DNA of 64,000 nt from Lactuca virosa (GCA_928212115.1 CAKMRJ010003334.1:30397667-30461666), one strand, 5' to 3'; positions 1-11,332 are shown, counted from the stretch's first letter. The notes: generated from the letters alone by a model not told the origin. Program-made: numbers and translations.

Positions 1-1373
1 TCGTGCTCATATGCAGCTGAGTTCCGAGAGCCTTCTGTAGTGATTGCCAAAATCTTGAGGTAAACCTGCTATCTCGATCGGAGATAATGGATACAGGTAC
101 CCCATGGAGGCGAACTATTTCTCGAAGATATATCCGTGTGAGTCTCTCCATCTTGAAGTTTTCTTTGATTGGCAGGAAGTGAGCGGACTTCGTGTTCGGC
201 CACGAAGGTTGCAATTTCCGCTTTCATGTTCGGCCACCAGTAGAGTTGTTTGAGATCCAGATACATTTTATCTGAACCTGGGTGAACGGAGTACCTCGTC
301 TTGTGAGCTTCGTTCATGACAACTTCTCTGTAACCACCATACTTCGGGGCCCAGATACGGTCCATGAAATAGTAAACTCCGTTTCCCTTGAGCTCTAAGT
401 TCTTGTCCATTCCTCACAATGATTCATTCGCCACGTTCTCTGGTTTCAAAGCTTTCATTTGAGCCTCTCTGAGTTGCGCGGACAAATGGGAACGGATGGT
501 CATTGTTAGTGCCTTCACCTTACGCCCTGAATACTCCTTTCGACTGAGGGCATCTGCTACCACATTGGCCTTGCCGGGATGATAGCGATCTTCGCACTCG
601 TAGTCACTGAGTAGCTCTACCCATCGCCGCTGTCTCATGTTTAACTCCTTTTGATCAAAGATATGTTGCAAGCTCTTATGGTCGGTGAAGATAGTGCACT
701 TGGTTCCGTAGAGATAGTGTCTTCAGATCTTTAACGCAAAGACCACTGCTCCCAACTCCAAATCGTGAGTTGTGTAATTGACCTTGTGTGTTTTCAACTG
801 CCTTGAGGCATAGGCGATGACCTTTCCTCGCTGCATGAGCACACAGCCTAGGCCCTGATTGGACGCATCACAATAGACCACGAAGTCTTCCGTCCCTTCG
901 GGCAGGGACAAGATAGGTGCGCTGCATAGGGCCTGCTTCAATGTTTGAAACGCAGTGTCTTGCTTGACTCCCCAACTAAAGGTTACACCTTTTTGTGTCA
1001 GGGTAGTTAAAGGCTTAGCGATTTTGGAGAAATTCTGGATAAACCGGCGATAATAGCCCGCGAGACCCAAGAATTGACGGATTTATGTGGGTGTCTTTGG
1101 TGCAGGCCAATTCTCTATCGCTTTGATCTTTGAAGGGTCCACGTGTATGCCTTCCTTGCTAACCACGTGACCGAGGAAATTCACCTTCCTGATCCAGAAC
1201 TCACACTTTGAAAATTTTGCATATAGCTTCTCCGCCCTTAATGTTTCCAGCACCTGCCTCAAGTGCTGTTTATGATCATTCTCACTCCGAGAATAGACAA
1301 GTATATCATCGATGAACACGATCACGAACTTGTCCAGGAAAGGGCAGCACACTCGATTCATCAGGTCCATGAA
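1..1373 (-). pseudogene. gypsy pol remnant: RT C-terminal part, RNase H, integrase zinc-binding start (copy 1)
   Basis: From high to low coordinate the translation shows the RT active-site block FIDDILVYS near 1300, the RT thumb-connection region (FLGHVV, AGYYRRFI), RNase H (VYCDASNQGLGCVL, TDHKSLQHIFDQ, HPGKANVVADALSRK), and the integrase zinc-binding start (HPGSDKMYLDLKQLYWWPNMK). Breaks: GAA to TAA near 1080, where copy 2 keeps GAA; TGG to TGA near 725; and a deletion near 190 that removes the CxxC half of the zinc-binding domain and the first catalytic Asp, joining VAE to a shifted frame of the downstream integrase. It cannot encode a working pol. Confidence 0.88.
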
Positions 1374-1378
1374 TATTG
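1374..1378. repeat. 5 bp target-site duplication of element A (partner 8569-8573)
   Basis: TATTG lies immediately before the left LTR (TGTTGG...) and again immediately after the right LTR (...CCCAACA). Removing the element plus one copy rejoins the gypsy RT. Confidence 0.95.
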
Positions 1379-2132
1379 TGTTGGATTAATGTCTAAGTCC
1401 ATAACTATAATTGGTAAGACTTGACCCGACCCGGCATGGTCCATTTGGGTTGCATGGCATCATGCATTTGGATAGACTATAATGAGAGAAATAACACTTA
1501 AGGTTGGTTAATATATTATAAGTTCTAATATATTAATAAGGTTATTTAATTAGTATTGATCAAGAATTAATTTGGAATTAATTAAGTGATCAAAAGGAGA
1601 CTAATTAAATATATGGGTTGATTGTGTAAATCATTCATTCTTATGTATGTGGGCTTGTGATCCAAGATTCCTTATGTTGGACTAAGTCCATGGGGTGACC
1701 CATGGATACTCCATGGAGGTTAAAATCCATGGAGCATAAGGAATGGGTAAAGTTATGAGTTACATGGTGTAACCCTAATAGCCACCATATAAAAGAATCC
1801 CATGGCTCAAGAAATCGTGCACTAATGTGTGAGTGTGAGGGCTAGACGATTTCAAGGAGTGTTCAAGTTTCTCTCAAGTTATTCCAAGTGTATTTTGGTG
1901 TTGTGTGAACCATTTGAGGTGTCACACTTGGGGCACTAGGCACTCAAGCTTCATGAAGACATTCTACATCAAAGAGGTATGTATTCTATCTTGTTATATT
2001 TATTATTTTGTATGCTAGATTAGGATAATACCTTGGATGTTCATAATTGTATGTATAATAGAGAAAACATAGATCCAAGGTATTTACGGTTGCATGTACA
2101 CTTAGGAGAGTTAGAATGCTCAAAACCCAACA
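1379..2132 (+). repeat. Element A 5' LTR
   Basis: Begins TGTTGGATTAATG and ends AAAACCCAACA, directly followed by the primer site. A TATA-like CATATAAAAG sits near 1785, giving a plausible transcription start just downstream. It is the same length as the 3' LTR. Confidence 0.95.
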
Positions 2133-2133
2133 G

Positions 2134-2146
2134 TGGTATCAGAGCC
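2134..2146 (+). other. Element A primer binding site
   Basis: TGGTATCAGAGCC, complementary to the 3' end of plant initiator tRNA-Met, one base after the 5' LTR. It fixes the plus orientation of A. Confidence 0.92.
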
Positions 2147-2488
2147 TAGGCTTGTTTTCTTGTTATACTTGCAAAAGTAGCTGAAAAATCGAGTTGGATG
2201 CATATATTCGATTGTTTTGGCTGGAATTGGACTAGGAACATTACCCTAAGATGTTTTTGGACTTATAAACTTGTTTTTGATGTGGTAATGTTCATGCTAA
2301 TCCAATTTCTAAGATAATTGTCATAATTTCAAGATTTGTATTAGTTTGTATGTTCATGCTAATTTCTTGAAGATTGATGATTTGAATTATCTTGTTCTTA
2401 TGAGGTTCTTAGATTAATAGAAAAGTTGTGTGAAATAGTTGTTTTCAATCCATTTTAATCTAAGAGTTGATTCCAAAGTGTGTTTTTG

Positions 2489-2854
2489 TAACTTGTCCTC
2501 AAGTTATATGAAAAGTCACATTTAAGAATCATAAAACTCATAAAAGTTGGCGAAGGTTACAAAATGAAGAGTCTAGTTCTAATTAAATGGTTTTATGACT
2601 CCATAACTTGTCCTCAAGTTATGGAGGTTCAAGAGTCTCTTCATTAAATTAAAAAAAAGTGTAACCTTAATTAGTTCCATAAGTTACAATAAAAAAAAGT
2701 TTTTTTTTTGTTAATTAGTTTAAAGTCTTCCATAACTTGTCCTCAAGTTATGGAACTTGAAGAGTTTTTTTTTTTGTAATTAAAACTACTTTAAACTCAT
2801 AAGTTATGGAATTAATTAGTTTTGAATAGTTTCAAAACTTGCCCTCAAGTTTTG
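2489..2854 (+). repeat. Four leader hairpins with an ACTTG-yCCT-CAAGT core (element A)
   Basis: Stem-loops at 2489-2506, 2599-2626, 2728-2755 and 2833-2854, each with a tetraloop TCCT or CCCT. Stems are 7, 12, 12 and 9 bp. The fourth replaces ATAACTTG/CAAGTTAT with AAAACTTG/CAAGTTTT, so pairing is kept by changes on both sides. Spacing is about 105-130 bp. Two relatives occur in element B at 21491-21515 and 21640-21663. Confidence 0.75.
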
Positions 2855-3272
2855 GAATTTGAAAAGTTTTCACTTATGAATACTTTAATTCCAAGTTAGC
2901 CCTTAGAATTTTAAAAGTTAAAATTCAACCCTTATACTTTATAATATTATAAGTTAATAATATTTATATATATGTATAAGAGTAAAGTCAGTCTTACCGT
3001 TAGTAGGCCTCATTCACGAAGTCGGTCTATAAGGGGGGTATAAGGTTACTGCCTATAAAATGGCAGTTTAATGGATGTCCACTCTCACCCACCGCTTCCT
3101 TGACTGGTGGAGGGTCGTTAGCCGAACGGGTAGGACAAGGACTATAATTCTCCTTTCATTAAAGTATTAATGATAAATACTAAGTAACTAAACTCTTATT
3201 AATACCCAATCTTAGTTACTTAGGAAAATGTGAATTTGGTGCTAACCCATGAAATTACACTTTGCACTTTGC

Positions 3273-3398
3273 TTAAGTCGTTAGTGGAGCGTGTGTGGTT
3301 AACCGGCACACTAACCTGGACTTAACAAGATAGGCAAAGGGTAACTTAATATTTATCATAGTATCGGTGGAGCGTGTGTGGTTAACCGGCACACTGAT
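3273..3398 (+). repeat. Twin leader hairpins HP1 and HP2 (element A)
   Basis: HP1 (3273-3325) pairs TTAAGTC..GTTAGTG with CACTAAC..GACTTAA. HP2 (3363-3398) pairs ATCGGTG with CACTGAT. Both carry the same apical sequence, GAGCGTGTGTGG followed by TTAACCGGCA. Equivalent pairs are in element B (21035-21087, 20964-20997) and C (35726-35760, 35806-35839). A third copy lies at 5883-5931. Confidence 0.78.
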
Positions 3399-3452
3399 TA
3401 AGGGGTAAATATTAAGGGTACCAAGTATATTTGCATGGTTATTCACACCTTG

Positions 3453-3621
3453 TTTTGTGATCCTCGGCATCCCAGTCACAAAACCTGAAGGGCACACTCG
3501 AGATTGAAACATGCCTTTGAACAGTTCAATGAATCTCAAAGATCTAGGACTTTCAAATCCAATTAAAACCTAATAAATTATTTCGTTTTTCATGGTGGAA
3601 ATTGGTGAATCGTCATTCACC
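3453..3621 (+). repeat. Leader hairpins HP3 and HP4 with GGCATCCC motif (element A)
   Basis: HP3 (3453-3483) pairs TTTTGTGA with TCACAAAA across a loop that contains CTCGGCATCCCAG. HP4 (3604-3621) pairs GGTGAAT with ATTCACC around CGTC. Another GGCATCCC follows shortly after. Same order and sequence in C (35899-35927, 36031-36048) and in B (20879-20908, 20734-20751, minus strand). Confidence 0.75.
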
Positions 3622-3785
3622 TACCTTCAAATATTTTATAGCTTGGATTACGGCATCCCTCTTCTAAGTTATAAAATAGTTTGTTGGGTCCTAGCCTTAA
3701 TATTTCATATTGGGTGTCATATTATGGACTTTAAATCAACTATCTTGAATATCTCCCAAAAAGATGTCTGGTCTAGACATTTATG

Positions 3786-6700
3786 ATCTTCCCAAATCTC
3801 TTGAAACAAGCTTTCCTAAATGAAGATGATGTCCCATGGATATCATACTTCTTTCACCTCCTCCAATTATTCTCCCTAACCCACAAGTTCCTAAAAAGTT
3901 TAAGGTCACTCAAGCCCTATTGGCAAGGCAAGGTCTAGGTGTGATCACATCTTGGAGATGTAGTCACATATTGACAAGCCGGGAGAGTTGGGTGTCAAAG
4001 TCTTGAGAAAGTTGGTGGCTCAACTACTTTCTAAGTCACATAGTGAGTTCTTTTGGGAATCCTATGAAACAGACTAAGACAAGACCCTTAATGATCTTAT
4101 CTATTTGCTAAGATCAACTTCCTAAAACGCTATGGACATTGACAATGATGACATTGGATATCCAGTAAAGCTCTCTCTTCCCAATGGAAAGGGATCGGCC
4201 ATAGTCAAATCGGTTGACCCAATGGTAAAAAGAGAGGCGAAGTCTGAGATAGTCCCATTATCAACGGTCCATAGGTAACTATTGCCAAAGGAAGGGGCAT
4301 TGGTTACGAAGCTGCCAAATTTACCTAAGGATGTTAAAGTCAATAAGTTTGGCTCTACTTTAGGTAAAGTCCATTGTCTAACTCTATTAAGTACATGCTG
4401 ATTCTGATCGCGAAGATGGATTTCAATCGCATGGTTCGGTGATCAGAATTTTGGGCTATTACTTAAGAGTTATGATATTTATATTGCTTAGGAATAGATA
4501 ACAACAAGGTTTTCATATGGATTGTAAGGATAAGTTTTTCCGCAAAGTTTTAAAATAAAAGAAAAGGTTTTGATTTTATTTATTTTAAGTATCCTTACAA
4601 TGGCATTTGTGAAAAGTTGTTGCTTATAAGATTCCATTTATAGCAATATTGGAAAAATGGATTTGATTCTTTCGGTTGTGGTAGTGTCTAATATTACCAA
4701 ATAAGGAAAGATTCTCATCACCCAAGGTTCAATTGGACCGAAACTTGGAATCATGCAAGTTGTATAGTATGATGAATGAGAACTTTCAGCTTGGAAAATT
4801 AAGACTAATTCCTTATGTGAATAAGGAAAGGACTAAGGGATCGAGTACACATTCTTGTGCACTGGTCAAGTCCACCACAAAAGATCAAGAAGACTATTCG
4901 TCATGATTTACTTAAGTTCAGTAAATATGGTTATACTTATAAGTTTAAGTATAAGTCTGTAGCATTGGAGAAGTTTCAATGTGAGACAGAACGAATAAGA
5001 AGAATCAAAGAATGGCAGAAAGATAAAAGTTTCTCAAATCTGAAAAGATGGGAGAGTACTTTAGTATCATGTTTATGATCATCTTAATGATTAAGATACC
5101 ATATCACAATTGGTCCTCTAAAGTCATCTTAGTGCATTCTTATGACTAAGAAGAGGAGTCATGAATTATTGAAATGGTTAAATCAAAAAGATGAGTCATA
5201 CTTCGTTCCAAAACAATTCTTAGAGTCATACTCCAAGATTGTAACTTGAGTGACATACCTTAAAGAGGGTTTGTTAACACTAGTCAAATGTAAGAGTAAA
5301 AGGTTATCTACTCTTGTACATTTTAAATTGGTAAGTTGTGATGTTTTGGATAAAACAGAGACCAACTTAGGCCAATTGTGTAAAGTGTTAGTCTTGATAA
5401 AGAATCCGCGCTATCTTGAATATTTGACAAGGGAGTCTTATATGTCAAGAGGACAGTGGGAGTCTTAAAGCTCTTGAAAGTTTCAAGACTTAATCAAGAA
5501 TAAAACCTAAAGTCCTTCACTAGCACACGACTTGAGGTTTATAACCTATCGTGTTGAAATTTTTGTGCCTATTCAAGTTGGCTTTGCATAGGAGTTCTGA
5601 GAGTTCTCAATTGGTTGCACAACTACTTGGAAGCAATGGCAGGCACCTGAGCTGCCAAATGGCAAGAATTTAAGATTGCACAAGTTTAATCAATATGAGT
5701 TTGGATTTGTCACTAACCTTTTCTTGTGATTATGGTTTTGACAAATCCACATGGATAAGAACACATACACTATTAAATCTAAGTGTCATAAGGTTTCTCT
5801 CCGATTCATGAAAATGATGGTGAGGAAACACTTTCACTAAGTAGATTTTAGCTAGATAGCAATTGTGATATTTGCATTCTCAAAGTCGTTAGTGGAGCGT
5901 GTGTGGTTTACCGGCACACTAACATGGACTTGTGAGAAGTGGCAAAGGTCTAAACAATTGAGACTATGATTATGGCATCCCTTTTACATAGTTCTAAAAT
6001 TGTTTAGACACACATGTGCGCTATCTAAGAGAGGTGTATGATTTTGATAAAGTTTTATCAAAACAATCTAGTATCAGAAATCTGAACTTTGGTAAGAAAG
6101 TCAGCTGATTTCTGAGTACATGTCAAAGCTAGTGGGAGCATAAGTGTTATGCTAATAATCATCATGATTACGGCATCCCTTTTCATAATCTGAATTTTGA
6201 GAACTTGGCAAATTGAAATGGAAATATTAGAGCAAAAGACTGGTTTAGTCTTTATGTGAGACATCATGAATCGTGTCCCATATGCTTCGGATATAGGATC
6301 GATTACATGTGCTATATTCATCCTTTCTAAAATTTTCCAAATGCCTGGGGCATTATGAAGGGAAAAGGTCTAGAATTGGATATGACTAAAATGATTAAGC
6401 AATTGTCGAGGACAATCTAAGGTTTACCAAAGATTGGTTGCTCAAGGACAGTTGGAAGTATAATGTTAATTCTGGAAGGACCATATTGACATAATCTGTA
6501 AGGAGGCAACTCTTGTTCAGAAGTGATAGTCAAAATGGAATATGGAAATGTTTCAAAGTTAGAAATTATTCAATATGTGTAAGATTAGGAAACTTAATGA
6601 AAGAAGGATGTTTCCAAGGAGCTAATCTCCTTTGGAATGCTCTGTAATGATTGTTGTCAAGTCTTTCTGACTTCGTGCATAATCATTAAGAGGATCAATG

Positions 6701-6900
6701 CATATAAGTTTAGAATCTAACAGATTTCAGTAAATGGCATGAATTTGGAATTCTTGCATTTGCAGTAAGGATTTGGGACTGTGAAAAGAGGATCATTGGA
6801 GTGATGTTCAATTGATCTATTTTACAAAGTAAATATCATAGACAAACATAGTATGCATACTTGGTGTATGGCATGACTAGTGTTTAGAAAACATAGTGTA
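3786..6900 (+). pseudogene. Decayed copia gag-pol remains inside element A
   Basis: No continuous frame survives. Short scraps resemble copia proteins: about 3850-4120 reads like a gag segment broken by stops; 4890-5080 reads KYGYTY...KYKSVALEKFQ, recalling the integrase core stretch that follows the first catalytic Asp; 5620-5670 reads YLEAMAGT, a stop, then AAKWQEF, matching the YKEAMAGPEASKWKEAM stretch before the RT of element C. Between scraps, HP-like motifs recur (5883, 5960, 6170). By position and similarity this is a degraded copia coding region, not a different gene. Assignment of the individual scraps is by eye. Confidence 0.55.
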
Positions 6901-6999
6901 CATGCTTGGAGCATGGGACAACTATTGTTTTAAATTCAAGTATAAAGTTGATAAAACCGAAACAATGAATAATGAGTAATCAGTATGGTGATAAATAAA

Positions 7000-7803
7000 A
7001 ATGTTTATTTATATTCATAGGGTTTGATACCATATTTGATTCATTTATTCTTGTGTTTCACTTTGCATGTTTTGACTTCCAGAATAACTAAGTCGCTCTT
7101 CCTGAATGATTAAGTTATTCAAACCATCAACAGTCGGTCATATGTTGGAAGTAGATATGAATCAAGACTGTCATGGGTTGGTTTGTAGAGGTCCAAGTTG
7201 GTGGACAAAGTGGTGCTACAACACTCATGAGTGCTCATAAGTTCTGAGTATTGGATTCAACCCGCGCTCATTTGAATCACTTCATGGATTTTATCACGAG
7301 TGATCATGAGACGATAATATCTTATATTCTTCAAACCTAGAGATATGAGTTGTTACTATGAGTTGGTTATACATTGATTGCATGAAAACGCATTGGTAAC
7401 TCGATGTTATAAAACGTGCCTTTGTGTATGATTCAACAAGTAGTAGAACAAGCCATATGAGTCGAAGTTTATCCATTCCTTTTACCTTCAGGATAAAAGC
7501 GATATCTGTGGGCCCTCGATGATTTAAAGATGATACATGTGAGTGCTTGGCCAAGCCAGGACTGATTTGATTTGTTCAACGAGTCAGTCATCATGAATCG
7601 GAAATCGGGAAACAACAAATGGACAGAGAGAATGATTGATAATCCATGTCTCAGTCCATATGATATCTAGAATGGAGGAATATATGATCCCTTATCTAAT
7701 GGACAAGTCATTGACAAAGGTCAGAGTTCGACAGAAGCTTTTGAGAGCTACGATTGCTGATCGGTTCCTGAAGTCATACGCAATAATAGTTTTAGACTTA
7801 TCC
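7000..7803 (+). other. Element A 3' trailer, shared with copia elements B and C
   Basis: The non-coding stretch holds phrases found in the same order in C (about 40240-41086) and in B (about 15720-16440, minus strand): CATGTTTTGACTTCC, GACGATAATATCTTATA, GCGATATCTGTGGGCCC, and TTATCCAAGTGGGAGAC at the end. The conservation across elements whose coding parts differ suggests a cis-acting role or simple common descent. Confidence 0.7.
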
Positions 7804-7814
7804 AAGTGGGAGAC
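7804..7814 (+). other. Element A polypurine tract
   Basis: AAGTGGGAGAC directly before the 3' LTR, identical to the tracts of B (minus strand) and C. Confidence 0.9.
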
Positions 7815-8568
7815 TGTTGGATTAATGTCTAAGTCCATAACTATAATTGGTAAGACTTGACCCGACCCGGCATGGTCCATTTGGGTTGCATGGCATCATG
7901 CATTTGGATAGACTATAATGAGAGAAATAACACTTAAGGTTGGTTAATATATTATAAGTTCTAATATATTAATAAGGTTATTTAATTAGTATTGATCAAG
8001 AATTAATTTGGAATTAATTAAGTGATCAAAAGGAGACTAATTAAATATATGGGTTGATTGTGTAAATCATTCATTCTTATATATGTGGGCTTGTGATCCA
8101 AGATTCCTTATGTTGGACTAAGTCCATGGGGTGACCCATGGATACTCCATGGAGGTTAAAATCCATGGAGCATAAGGAATGGGTAAAGTTATGAGTTACA
8201 TGGTGTAACCCTAATAGCTACCATATAAAAGAATCCCATGGCTCAAGAAATCGTGCACTAATGTGTGAGTGTGAGGGCTAGACGATTTCAAGGAGTGTTC
8301 AAGATTCTCTCAAGTTATTCCAAGTGTATTTTGGTGTTGTGTGAACCATTTGAGGTGTCACACTTGGGGCACTAGGCACTCAAGCTTCATGAAGACATTC
8401 TACATCAAAGAGGTATGTATTCTATCTTGTTATATTTATTATTTTGTATGCTAGATTAGGATAATACCTTGGATGTTCATAATTGTATGTATAATAGAGA
8501 AAACATAGATCCAAGGTATTTAGGGTTGCATGTACACTTAGGAGTGTTAGAATGCTCATAACCCAACA
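7815..8568 (+). repeat. Element A 3' LTR
   Basis: 754 bp, TGTTGG to CCCAACA, same length as the 5' LTR, with about six single-base differences by eye. Followed by the TATTG duplication. Confidence 0.95.
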
Positions 8569-8619
8569 TATTGCCGGTGCGTTGGTCAGACCAAAGGGGA
8601 TTACTATAAATTCGTAGTG

Positions 8620-10761
8620 TCAATAGCGAGTTCGAAATGCTGTCTTGGGCACATCATTCTCGTGAACTCGCAACTGATGGTACCCTGATCTCATATCTAT
8701 ATTTGAGAAATAATTGGCTCCCTGAAGTTGGTCGAAGAGATCGTCGATTATAGGTAAGGGATATCGGTTCTTGATGATCAGCTTGTTCAGTTCTCGGTAG
8801 TCAATGCACATCCGAAAGGATCCATCTTTCTTTTTCACGAATAAGATCGGAGCTCCCCAAGGTGAGGAACTCGGCCTTATTAATCCTTTGTTGATCAGCT
8901 CATTGAGCTGGCTGGACAACTCTTGCATTTCCGTTGGCGCTAAACGGTAAGGAAACTTAGCTACTGGAGTAGCTCCGGGGATCAAGTCAATGCGAAACTC
9001 GACTTGACGCTCGGGAGGGATTCCTGGGAGATCTTCAGGGAAGACATCAGGAAAGTTGCAGACTTCGGGGATGCTCTTGAGGTCTTTACCCTTCTGTGTC
9101 TCATCAACAACATGAGCTAGAAACGCATGGCATTCCTTCCACAGGTACTTCTGAGCTTTGATGCACGAAATGATACGGAGGTTTGAACTGAGCTTATCAC
9201 CGTAAATCATGAGGGTTTCGCCAGAGGGAAAATTGAGGCGAATGGCTCTTTCGAAGCAAAGGATTTCAGCACGATTGGGGCTTAACCAATCCATACCAAT
9301 AATGACGTTGAAACTCTTAATAGATACAAACATAAGATCGATGAGAAATGAATGATTGCCTAAAGTAAGAGTACAGCCTAGGAATATGTCATTCGCGCTC
9401 TCTTTTTCTCCGTTAGCCATCTCGACGGTGAACGTTTCGGTTAAAGGTTGGGATTTACATTTGATTAGGTGTTTGAATGCATGACTAACAAAACTCCTCT
9501 CCGCACCAGAATCGAAAAGAATGCATGCATGAGAGTTGTCAAGGAGGAACGTACCCGTAACAACGGTAGGATCAGCGACCGCTTCCTCCTCGCCCATCGC
9601 CAGAACTCTTCCTGTATTGCCACCAGTTGTTGCCTTGGGGCAGTTTCTCCTGAAGTGCCCAACCTCTCCACATCCATAACAAGCTTGACCAGCATCCGCC
9701 CCACGAGCTTGATTGGTAGGTTGGACTGGTGCCTTGCATAATCGAGTTGTGTGTCCCATCTTACCACAACTGTTGCATTGCAAATCACGGCAGGGTCCGT
9801 GATGATGAAAGTTACACTTGTTGCACAGAGGTAGTTTTCCAACGTAAACACCGGTAGGAGATTGGGTGGCTGGAATAGTAGCTGGAGCAGCAGCAGGAGT
9901 AGTAACAGCATGAACTGCCACTGTTTGTTGTTTCTTGGAGGGCTCCTGCGAAGACTGACCCTTCCGCTTGTTCCATGATTTCTTCTTCTTCCCACCACTT
10001 TTCTTTTGTGGCTCCGAGACAGCTGCCACCTCATCCAAATCGATTCCATGATCGATCAGAGTCTGTGGCAGATCCTTAGCGCTTTCAAATGTAGCCGGTC
10101 TAGTAGCCAAAACCTTCCCCTTGGTTGGTTGCGTCAATCCCCAAATGTACCTCTCGATTTTCTTGCTTTCCTGGGTGACCATTCCCGGACAGAGGAGAGC
10201 CAGATCACAGAATCTCGCGGTGTAGGCAGCGATGTCAGAACCCTTCGTCTTCAAATTCCAGAGTTCGTGCTCCAACTTTTGCACTTCGCCCCTCGGGCAG
10301 TATTCCGCAAGCATGAGTTCCTTCAGCCTTTCCCAACCCATGGCATTAGCCACCGGCAGGGTTAGGGTTTTGACTCGACCATTCCACCAGGTCAAAGCTC
10401 TGTCGGTGAAAGTGCAGGCGGCGAACTTCACCTTGTTTGTTTCGGAACAGGCGCAAATTTCGAAGATGGATTCGATCTTCTCGAACCATCGAGTCAGAGC
10501 GATGACACCTCCATTTCCGTCGAAGGACTTGGGTTTTGCTGTCATGAAGTCCTTGTAGGAACACTCCTTTCGATGTCCCTGACTTCCATCTTGTCTATGT
10601 GGGTCAGTTCCACCTCCAGCCCCACCAGCATTCACTTGTGCCATTGCTGCAGTCACGGTGGCTGTAACTGCTGCCTGAAACATGACGGGGTCGAACTGAG
10701 GAGGTGGTGGTGGTGGCGGAGTGTTGTCGTTTCTTCTGATGGGTCTTGGTCGGGGAGGCAT
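8620..10761 (-). pseudogene. Ty3/gypsy gag-protease-RT (copy 1), 713 codons then nonsense
   Basis: Start at 10761 (MPPRPRPIRR) is the first Met after the leader. Proline run at residues 15-21; retrotransposon gag core about 65-215 (WWNG, KLEHELWNL); lysine-rich linker 253-267; two CCHC zinc knuckles at C329-C342 and C361-C374, preceded by a CxxC..H..C-like stretch near 313; aspartic protease active site FDSGAERSF with Asp417; RT from about 590 (FPYRLAPTEM, SSPWGAPILFVKKKDGSFRMCIDYRELN, FSNIDMRSGYHQLRV with a catalytic Asp). The frame ends in TGA where Gly is expected (FRTRY*HYEF), then continues across element A. Gag and pol appear to be one reading frame, as is usual for this lineage. Confidence 0.9.
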
Positions 10762-11320
10762 ATTTCTCTAGAAACAATCAGGAAGAAGAGGATGGTGAGT
10801 CCTCAAGATATATGAAACAAGATATATATCATCCTGATAACAAAAGTGTTCTACCAAGCAATAAACACCGAAAGGTTACTAATGCAAGTAAGTTATCGCT
10901 TAAGGAAGAAGAGGTAGCAACACTTGGAGTGAATCTGTATACTGAGTTTGGCTCTAGATAAAATACTCCTATAGTATTTTATGTGGGATGATTTTGGTAA
11001 GTTTTAGGCCTGCTGTAACACGACAGTCACTCCCAAGCACATGTTGGTCATGTCTCGAATGAATATAGTTGATCAGGCTATATTGACCCTAGACATGATT
11101 ACATAACTGCCCAGGTTTAACCGCAGCGTTCCAACATCCAAATACTTTTTGTTTTGATCTGCTAATGACACGAATTTTGTTATGTATGCATGCTCGTATA
11201 CTTTTTATAAAAATACTTATATTTTCGAAAGTATACTTTTAGTGTAGAGCACTTAGGCCCCTTAGTGTTTATAGTTGTATACCACGTAAGGTTCGGTATA
11301 CTACTTCGCTATAAACAAGG
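10762..11320 (-). other. gypsy copy 1 5' leader
   Basis: About 560 bp between the primer site and the gag start. No reading frame of note. Short overlapping ORFs here look like chance. Confidence 0.7.
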
Positions 11321-11332
11321 GCTCTGATACCA
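11321..11332 (-). other. gypsy copy 1 primer binding site
   Basis: On the minus strand TGGTATCAGAGC, complementary to tRNA-iMet, three bases inside the end of the LTR at 11336. Confidence 0.9.

Larger units (their letters stand above)
1379..8568 (+). mobile_element. Element A: non-autonomous Ty1/copia-type LTR retrotransposon
   Basis: It is 7190 bp with two 754 bp LTRs (1379-2132 and 7815-8568) that differ by about six substitutions by eye. It has an iMet-type primer site, polypurine tract AAGTGGGAGAC and a 5 bp target duplication. The 5' leader and the 3' trailer (about 7000-7803) match those of copia elements B and C in this window. The middle holds no long reading frame, only decayed scraps of copia gag-pol. 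Young LTRs around dead coding sequence imply mobilisation by another element's proteins. Confidence 0.93.

Noticed and set aside
9465..10049. 194-codon minus-strand ORF in gag
   Set aside because: Out-of-frame shadow of the gag frame 8620-10761.
11321..11332. tRNA gene fragments at the primer sites
   Set aside because: Only 12-13 bases complementary to tRNA-iMet next to LTR ends; these are primer sites.
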